Assembly: GCF_963675165.1 (NCBI RefSeq)
Contig: NC_087392.1
Coordinates: 4,857,442 to 4,921,441 of the forward strand
Source of the DNA: Halichondria panicea
Lineage: Eukaryota > Porifera > Demospongiae > Suberitida > Halichondriidae
Direction of reading: 5' to 3'
Length of the DNA stretch: 64,000 bases
The translations under genes were made by a program, and so were the position numbers. Below are positions 57,800 through 64,000 of the stretch, piece by piece (within the stretch, counting starts at the first letter, position 1; each line of letters begins with the position of its first letter). Under the pieces are notes generated by a model. That model saw only the letters and a list, made by a program, of their open reading frames with translations, was not told the origin of the DNA and did not search any database.

Positions 57800-58954
57800 T
57801 CATAATGATGCAGCTACGATCTCGAGCAGTGAGACTCCATTGTTTTGCGAGGACACTACGCTAGACCAGTGAGTTGCCTCCGCATTGCGAATGTAGATCT
57901 TCGAGTTACCATGTCCTTTGACGCTCAGGAACAAATCTCCGTTGAGTGACGTCATTCCGACGAGATGTCCATGGGGTCTAATTGTCATCTTCCAAAGTGG
58001 ATCCTTTTCTTTGATGCAATCTTTACTTTGATCCATCTCGCTCTTTGCCGTTGCTTGGCTAAGAGATTCGGGGAGATAGTCTTGCAGTCCAAGAGTTTGG
58101 TGAATGATTCTCTGCACGTCAGCACTCAAGATGCAGTCAGTTTCTGTTTGGAGGAGGTACCAAGTCCTCCCAGCAATGGCTGAAGTGTGTGGGGAACACG
58201 TTGCAGGCAGTGATGGCCCGACCATCCATCTCTTAGAGGCTGGATCCAGTACCTCAAAACTGTAGTCAAGTGATCCCTTCTCTCCCCCAGCAACTATTAG
58301 ATAGTTCTTGTAGCCATAGACAACTGGAGACAGTCGAACAAACGTCATGGGAGGCAGTACAAGCTTCCAACAGCAGTTGTGTTCGTCCCAAGTTGCAATC
58401 TTATTGGTTGCTTTGTAGTCCTTGCATCCAATTTCTTTCCCACCAACCAGCACGAGCTGTTGATTGAATACTGCCATTCCGAACCATTTCATTGGACTGA
58501 GAGGCAGTTGCTCCCATGTGGTCGACTGTGGGTGGTATCTGAGAACAATGGAGTCGTTTGTCGTGCTGCCAGTGTGACCTCCACCGAGGTATAAGTGGCC
58601 GTTGAAGAAAACAGTTTGTGCACCTTTCATTCTTATAGGAACAGAAGCTGTAGGTTGCCGGGAGCAGACCTGTGCGTGTAGGGGGGATCGATATTTAATG
58701 GTGAGCTGTATAACTATTGTAAGTGATTTTTTTACCTGATCCTTAGTGATATTGTAGCTCATCTTTTTCTCGTGGGGTAAGATAATCTCCCTGGATACTT
58801 TGCCTCCCTTGCATGACTGAGTTGAACTCCTCCCTAGCTGTTGACAGTCTTGTATGCTTCTTTGTTGCTTTCTCCTTGGTCTGCGTGTTATTGCTCGTCT
58901 TATGCGTTTGATTTTCTTTGCAACGTATCTTTTGGCTCTCTTGAGGTGATTCAT
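57800..58954 (-). CDS. kelch-repeat protein 2 with basic N-terminus (2 exons)
   Basis: Exons are 58954-58736 and 58669-57800, giving 362 aa. The 66-bp intron (58735-58670) has GTAAAA and CACAG borders, sits at the same place as the last intron of kelch gene 1, and has no stop in frame. The N-terminus is very basic (KRAKRYVAKKIKRIRRA), suggesting nuclear or nucleic-acid contact (inference). Kelch blades appear as GHLYLGGGH, QLVLVGGKEIG and NYLIVAGGEKGSLDY. The last blades are weaker. No BTB domain is present. It is a clear paralogue of the neighbouring kelch gene 1 on the same strand, so a tandem duplication with a different N-terminal region. The degron-like DSGxxS is absent here. Confidence 0.85.
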   Translation of the reverse strand: MNHLKRAKRYVAKKIKRIRRAITRRPRRKQQRSIQDCQQLGRSSTQSCKGGKVSREIILPHEKKMSYNITKDQVKKSLTIVIQLTIKYRSPLHAQVCSRQPTASVPIRMKGAQTVFFNGHLYLGGGHTGSTTNDSIVLRYHPQSTTWEQLPLSPMKWFGMAVFNQQLVLVGGKEIGCKDYKATNKIATWDEHNCCWKLVLPPMTFVRLSPVVYGYKNYLIVAGGEKGSLDYSFEVLDPASKRWMVGPSLPATCSPHTSAIAGRTWYLLQTETDCILSADVQRIIHQTLGLQDYLPESLSQATAKSEMDQSKDCIKEKDPLWKMTIRPHGHLVGMTSLNGDLFLSVKGHGNSKIYIRNAEATHWSSVVSSQNNGVSLLEIVAASL

Positions 58955-59757
58955 AGTTCCTTTACAGAGAGAAACAGATGATCTCTAAGAAGTATTTGGT
59001 ATTAATATTGGCTTCTCAAGCAAGTCATATAGACAATAACTATGTTCCTTCTAGTGATATGTTCCTTCTAGTGATATGTTCCTTCTAGTGATGCTAGCTA
59101 GTGAAGCTCGTATCTGTAGCAGCTGCTAGTGATGCAGTGTGAGTTGTAGGAAGTTAGCTTTCACATTGTGTACAATTACATATCACTTGCACAATAGTTA
59201 TAAACGGATGCACCACCACTATAGACTAGCACACATCAACAACTTACTTTCTTATTGGAAATGCCCTCTCCTTTACAGTTGAGATCAGTAGCTTCCTATA
59301 ATTTATATGTTGCTTAAATAACAATGAAACTGTTTCTGATTGTTCTGAAAGTACATGACTGCACATGTATGCTTAAATACAGTGTCAGTTCACTGATGTT
59401 TGAATTCATACTGATCTTAATGCAGTTAGTATTGCCAGTGTATATAGCAACAACAAACATTAAAACATCTCTATGCAATCCTTCCAGTGGTACTCGCTCA
59501 CTTCCCGGTAAAACCCTAAAGCACTGCACATATCTACAATCCCTTCCAGGGGTACTGACAGTTAGTTATGTCATAGCTAATAGAGGTGCGTGTGTACTGG
59601 ATGTGATGTCACAGTCATGCATGTGATGCATGTGATGCATAATGGTATCATTGTCACTGTGTTCCTTCTCATAATAATAAAATAATGATACACTCCTGTG
59701 ATAATAATTATACAAAAATTAATAATGAATACGATTTTAGAATAACTATTCACATCA
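58955..59757. other. intergenic region with a short tandem repeat
   Basis: A 17-bp unit ATGTTCCTTCTAGTGAT occurs about three times at 59042-59092. I see no gene. Confidence 0.5.
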
Positions 59758-62700
59758 TCATAGTTTTCTTTGGCTGTTCTTCCTATATTCATGCTGATAC
59801 ATTGAATCAAGTGATTTGAAAGGGTCATTGTTCTGATTAGTGGTGGGTGGATACATATCAGCAGGGGCTCCTTGTATCGGCTTCAAGCGCTCGTGTAGTC
59901 TCCGCGAATGGATTCTATACGGTCCACTAGTATTTGAAAACTTTCTTCGCATGTGAGATGGCACTGGGTGTGACCTGCAGCATTTTGTCACAGTAAATCA
60001 CAAGTTATGGCAGCTGATCGAGACTCCCCAAACCATTGATTAATACGGAGGGGTGAGGGGTTAAACTCAGTATAAGTCATGATTTTTTTAAAAGATACTT
60101 TTCAAAATTAATGATGTGTTTAAATTCGTTGGGGGCATAATAATTATTAATTTGGTCATGTTTCAAAATTGAAATTAATTATTGTCTCCCAAAATAATAA
60201 GAATTATTATGATGACATCATTATTTTGAAATCCATTTCAGAAAATCATTTATCATTGAAATACATGCATTGAATTCAAGTTATAGCAGCCGAAAATGTT
60301 CTCGAACCATTGATTAAACGGAGGACCCCCGTTAAATCGTTAACAGCTGTAACTTTAGCATGCGCTAATGAGTTAGACCCTATTTTGTTGGTGTCTATGT
60401 GATTTAGAAGCCCTCAGCCACTTGTAGTACTCTCGCTACGCTCGGGATACTAAATCCCATAGACCCTTCCAAAACAGTGTCTAGCTATTATGAAGTTTAT
60501 GTTTTCTGAAAGCCTAGAAAAAGACTAAATCCAAAATGTCGTTGGGGCCAAAATAATCAGTTTTCAGCCTTGGACCATAATCCGTGGTATTGGGCCAAAA
60601 TTGGTGTTTCGTCTTTCGATAAGAACATTGATGATACCATGTTGAAAGGTTTCTTCAGAAACTAATGTGAATTGGTAGGAAGACCCAGATTTTGCATTTT
60701 CCCCCGTTAACTTATCATCATTATTAAGACCACGCTTTTTTGTCACTGAATTGACCTTCATTGAATGACTTACATTGCAGAGCTCACTCTATGCATTAAT
60801 TTAATGGCATGTAGAATGTCAAGAAGCAGTAAGACAGGACTGGACTAAAGTTAATGTATTAACATCCTCTGATCTTTGCGGATATTCAAACTAGGCCCTG
60901 GGTTTTAATTCTAGTTATTTTACATCACTAGCCTGATGTACCTGTTCAGATGAATAGGAGAGTCTCCGGAGATAATTGAAGGTGGGGCAGTATAGTGGAG
61001 ATCTTCGTACCGTGGTGCAAGCTGATTGGCTGATGAAGCTTGATAGTAGCCTCCTGTATAATTATGCACAAGATGTAGCAGTGTATAATTAGACATTGTT
61101 GCCATGCACAGTGCTGTAATACAGTTAGAGCATGTATGGTGGAATGATGTACGGTATAATCAAACACAGCTGTTATTATAGCTACCTGGAGCAGACTTTG
61201 TAGGAAGGTGTCCAGAGCTGTTGCTATGGAGAAATTTGGTCAGATAGCCTCCAGCCTGCTTTCTTTGACTCTGCCTCAAGGGTGGAGGAGAACGTAGTGA
61301 CTGCACATGGAACAGCATTGTGTTAAAATGAGTATTAATTTGCACAAACATCTACTTATAGGTGTCTACTATATTGCACATGAGAAAATCATAGATGTTA
61401 ATCCATCAGGAATGTAAACTTACTTTCAGACTAAGAGGCTTCTTCTCGTTTCTTTCGTTGTAATGCATCGAGTAATCCTTCTTGTCTTTAAATGGTTGAT
61501 TCCTTGGGCCAACCCTTCGATTTCTTGCCTCAGTAAAACTGCCTTTTTTCTCAAATTTCTTACCATTTTCTCCCTCGTGTCTTGAGTTCTCCCCTTGATT
61601 GTGTAACCTATCGGAAATCGGGGGTAGTGTAATGGCCGACAATATCGTTAGAATATCATCGTCTACATCAATCGAGTCAGTTTGTATAGCAATGTCGCTC
61701 ATTGGAGGAGCCGGCGCTTTGTTTGTTGCCATGGTTCCCTTCGATTTAGGCTCGTGGTTGCGACGGACAGAGGATAATCGGAGTGACATCATAGTTGGAG
61801 TGTGTGTTGGTGTAAGGTGTGGCGTAAGGCTCTCGATGATAGGGGGAAATCGATTAGCTTGGGTTTGGCTTGTTTTATTGTCCAGTTTATTTCTCTTAAT
61901 TTCATAATCTACATTTGTTGGTGCAGGTGTTGTCTTATCCCAAGGCACTCGAGGTGCTAGTTTGCGTTGGTGTTCATTGATTGGTATGGCACTAAGTGAG
62001 CCACCCTTCCAAGCCAAGAAATCCTTGATCACCAATTCCTGTGCATAATCGATGAGCGCCTGGGCTTGTTCGTTGTTGATAAGCTGCTTAGTTTCTCCAA
62101 AGTCCTTCTCCTGCAGATAATCACTGTCGTGTGAAGGCGGCGGATGTAGCTTGAGACGCTTGACCGCTTTTTGGCGTTTCTTGGGAGGGGGTAGCCTGGG
62201 GCCTTTAGGTGTCTCTGGCACGTCCCATTTCGTATGACGAATTTTTTCATTTTTCACTGGATGGATTTTTTCGTCAGTCCCTAACTGAATGAAATCGATG
62301 TCCTCCTGTTGGTCGTACTCTATATGTTTAGGCAGCTGTAGTTGAGGAGGCTGTTTTGTTGGCATGGGAATCTTGCTCGGATGATCTCTGAAACCATTAG
62401 ATCTACTTTGGAAAGTTGTTGCTTCTTTTCCATTTTGTCTTTGCTGATGTGATTTCTTCTCAGTGTTAGACTCTTGTTGTTCTGCACTTTGTACTTGTTG
62501 CTTCTTGAATGGATTCTCTTGCTGTGAGTTCTCTTTGCTCAAAGGGACCACTTGTTTACACTTTTCCATTGCATTCACTCCATTATTTTCTCTCTTTCTG
62601 ACACAAATGAGTGGTTCCCTAAGCTTGCCTCTTTTTCTTAGATTTGAGCTTGAACTGTCCAAGTTTGCTTGGGAAGGGTTCTTAGCTCTTATGGATGTAG

Positions 62701-63418
62701 CTCCCATTTCTTTTTTTCTTACCTTATAAATGGAAGGTGGTTTCAACCGACTAGTTTTACTCTTTTGTGATATGTTCGTGGTTTCCGTTGCGACATTATT
62801 TTCCTTTGGTGCTACTTGTGCTCTCAGCTGTCTAACTTTCTCTCGTTGACTTTCTGTCAGTGAGCTTAGTGGCCGCTGGTTTGCCAAAGCAAGTGCAATG
62901 GCTACTTCATTGTTGACAAAGTCATCGAGACTATTATCGGTCTCAGTAATGGAATCTTCTGATGAGTTAGGTGCTGCATTTGAAGTGAGAGCATTGATAA
63001 TAACATCAAGTTATCTCGCATATACAGTATACAGTGACGTTCCAAGCTTCAGTATAAAATCTTAGCTACAGACGTATTCATTTTGTGAAGTAATTACCAC
63101 AATGCAATAATTATTGTGATGGCGAATGATGGTCAATATTGCACTAAAATCATTTCTACACGCAAATAAGACGTGAATTATCCTTAGGCATCTTACAGCC
63201 ACCAGTACTATTCTCCTAAAGCTATGACTGAAAAAGCTCTAGTTATAACGCCATAGCTTTTAGGCTGCATGCTTACCACTGCTGTGCACTGTCTTGAAGC
63301 TCCGATACCAGCGCTGAATAGTGGCAGCTGCCCTATCCTTGGATATGTAGGCATCCTTCCTCTTCTCTGCTAGTCCCACTCTTGCTTGAGATACGTCTGC
63401 GGCACCATCCCCATTCAT
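59758..63418 (-). CDS. IQ-motif protein of unknown function (5 exons)
   Basis: Exons are 63418-63277, 62973-61424, 61300-61186, 61053-60942 and 59974-59758. All phases close, giving 711 aa. Exon 1 ends in a helical segment with an IQ motif (residues 30-43, AAATIQRWYRSFKT; IQxxxR satisfied), which binds calmodulin or myosin-type light chains in other proteins (established motif). The large second exon encodes a mostly disordered Lys/Gln/Pro-rich region with an acidic start (SITETDNSLDDFVNNE). A more ordered block follows, containing QALIDYAQELVIKDFLAWKG and RVPWDKTTP. The C-terminus is basic and Tyr-rich. I do not recognise the family; a centrosomal or cytoskeletal role would fit the composition but is a guess. 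The first exon's ATG follows an AGAG context, and no upstream coding extension was found. Confidence 0.75.
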
Positions 63419-63689
63419 TCTCTACCTAGCGAGCTAGCGAGCTAAGCGCACACTTTCTCACCTAGAGCGTGCGTAGATATGCAGGGACGCGCTACGGGGA
63501 AACCCCCCTAGTCCCCTCTTTCTTGCTGCAAAAATAATTATTGTACACCAACAAATAATAATTATTATACATGTACACAGACAATGAAAATTATTCAACT
63601 GAGAAATGTTTGAGTGATCTTAAACTTAAATAAATTGTCAGTGGATATCTATAATTATTTCTAAAGTTCCTAAATGTTCAGAATCAGCT
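63419..63689. other. short intergenic interval
   Basis: This holds the promoter side of the IQ-motif gene and the 3' flank of the permease. No other feature is seen. Confidence 0.4.
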
Positions 63690-64000
63690 TTAAATATTAG
63701 CACCTACAAAGTACACGATCGGAAGCATAGAAAACAGAATAATGGTTGTTGAAAAACCTCCAAACTTGAAGTAGTTCCAGAAGGTAACTCTGTAACCGAC
63801 AGTTCCCCTTGCCTTCTCAGCCACGATGAGATTGGCCACACTCCCAATCAGTGTGAAGTTGCCAGCTATGGTGGAGATCCAAGCAAGCAGCAGACCTCCT
63901 AGTGGTCCTTCACACTCGTTTTCACCGCACAGAACTTTGATACGGTCAACAATCAAAATTGTGAGAGGCACATTCGAGAAGATATTCGAACCAACTATCA
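63690..64000 (-). CDS. ArsB/P-protein-like permease, C-terminal part (cut by window edge)
   Basis: The frame is open from the window edge to the TAA-type stop at 63690. The start of the visible part reads SNIFSNVPLTIL, the SNxxSNVP signature of the ArsB/NhaD/CitMHS permease superfamily, to which animal P protein (OCA2) belongs. GNFTLIGSVANLIVAEKA follows, another conserved half of these transporters, and the protein ends with a hydrophobic segment (IILFSMLPIVYFVGANI). These proteins move anions or cations across membranes. The exact substrate cannot be read from the C-terminal hundred residues. About 100 residues are visible; the rest lies beyond 64000. Confidence 0.75.
   Translation of the reverse strand, partial: IVGSNIFSNVPLTILIVDRIKVLCGENECEGPLGGLLLAWISTIAGNFTLIGSVANLIVAEKARGTVGYRVTFWNYFKFGGFSTTIILFSMLPIVYFVGANI

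Noticed and set aside
60564..60761. A 65-codon minus-strand frame inside the last intron of the IQ-motif gene
   Set aside because: The exons at 61053-60942 and 59974-59758 join in phase without it, and no flanking splice sites were convincing.
61599..61907. Plus-strand 102-codon frame opposite the IQ-motif gene
   Set aside because: It lies inside the large minus-strand exon, whose phases close over 711 codons; the plus frame has no splice or family support.
1..64000. CRISPR arrays, operons, tRNA or rRNA genes
   Set aside because: Tandem repeats present are satellites without spacer structure, genes have introns, and I found no cloverleaf or rRNA-like sequence.

Overview
The window looks like nuclear DNA from an early-branching metazoan, most likely a demosponge of the Amphimedon type. 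This is inference. The evidence is AT-rich sequence, short GT-AG introns, many MITEs and CA/GT microsatellites, an animal LRRK-type ROCO kinase, a death-domain protein, and a non-LTR reverse-transcriptase family common in sponges and cnidarians. There is no sign of bacterial gene organisation, tRNA, rRNA or CRISPR.

Layout. 1-5.5 kb is gene-free and rich in inverted repeats, including a 2.6-kb long-inverted-repeat unit and a pogo/Tigger-like MITE. 5.5-22.1 kb is a minus-strand tandem array of seven paralogous four-exon genes for a small four-pass membrane protein with a cytosolic head and a PPSY motif. Three copies read cleanly (A, B, D), one has a frame problem (C), and three are broken (E nonsense, F frameshifts, G nonsense). 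The array is interspersed with a reverse-transcriptase relic and several MITEs. 22.4-49.8 kb is one 25-exon plus-strand gene encoding a 2755-residue ANK-LRR-Roc-COR-kinase-propeller protein of the LRRK family. I joined it exon by exon, and every splice phase closes. Its introns carry microsatellites and minisatellites. Intron 3 carries a complete TTAA-flanked DNA transposon of about 3.7 kb with two intact multi-exon genes: a 581-aa DDE-type transposase candidate and a 189-aa protein resembling the P2X7 intracellular (P2RX7_C) domain.

50.5-54.3 kb is a plus-strand gene for a 792-aa pseudokinase-death domain-coiled coil protein ending in a CaaX-like box. 54.5-59.0 kb holds two minus-strand kelch-repeat paralogues. 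59.8-63.4 kb is a minus-strand 711-aa IQ-motif protein of unknown function. The right edge holds the 3' end of an ArsB/P-protein-like permease on the minus strand.

The LRRK-type kinase, the death-domain pseudokinase and the kelch proteins (one with a DSGxxS degron-like motif) are neighbours that could act in related signalling, but proximity is the only evidence. The strongest candidate for something new is the two-gene TTAA transposon that couples a P2RX7_C-like zinc module to a transposase.
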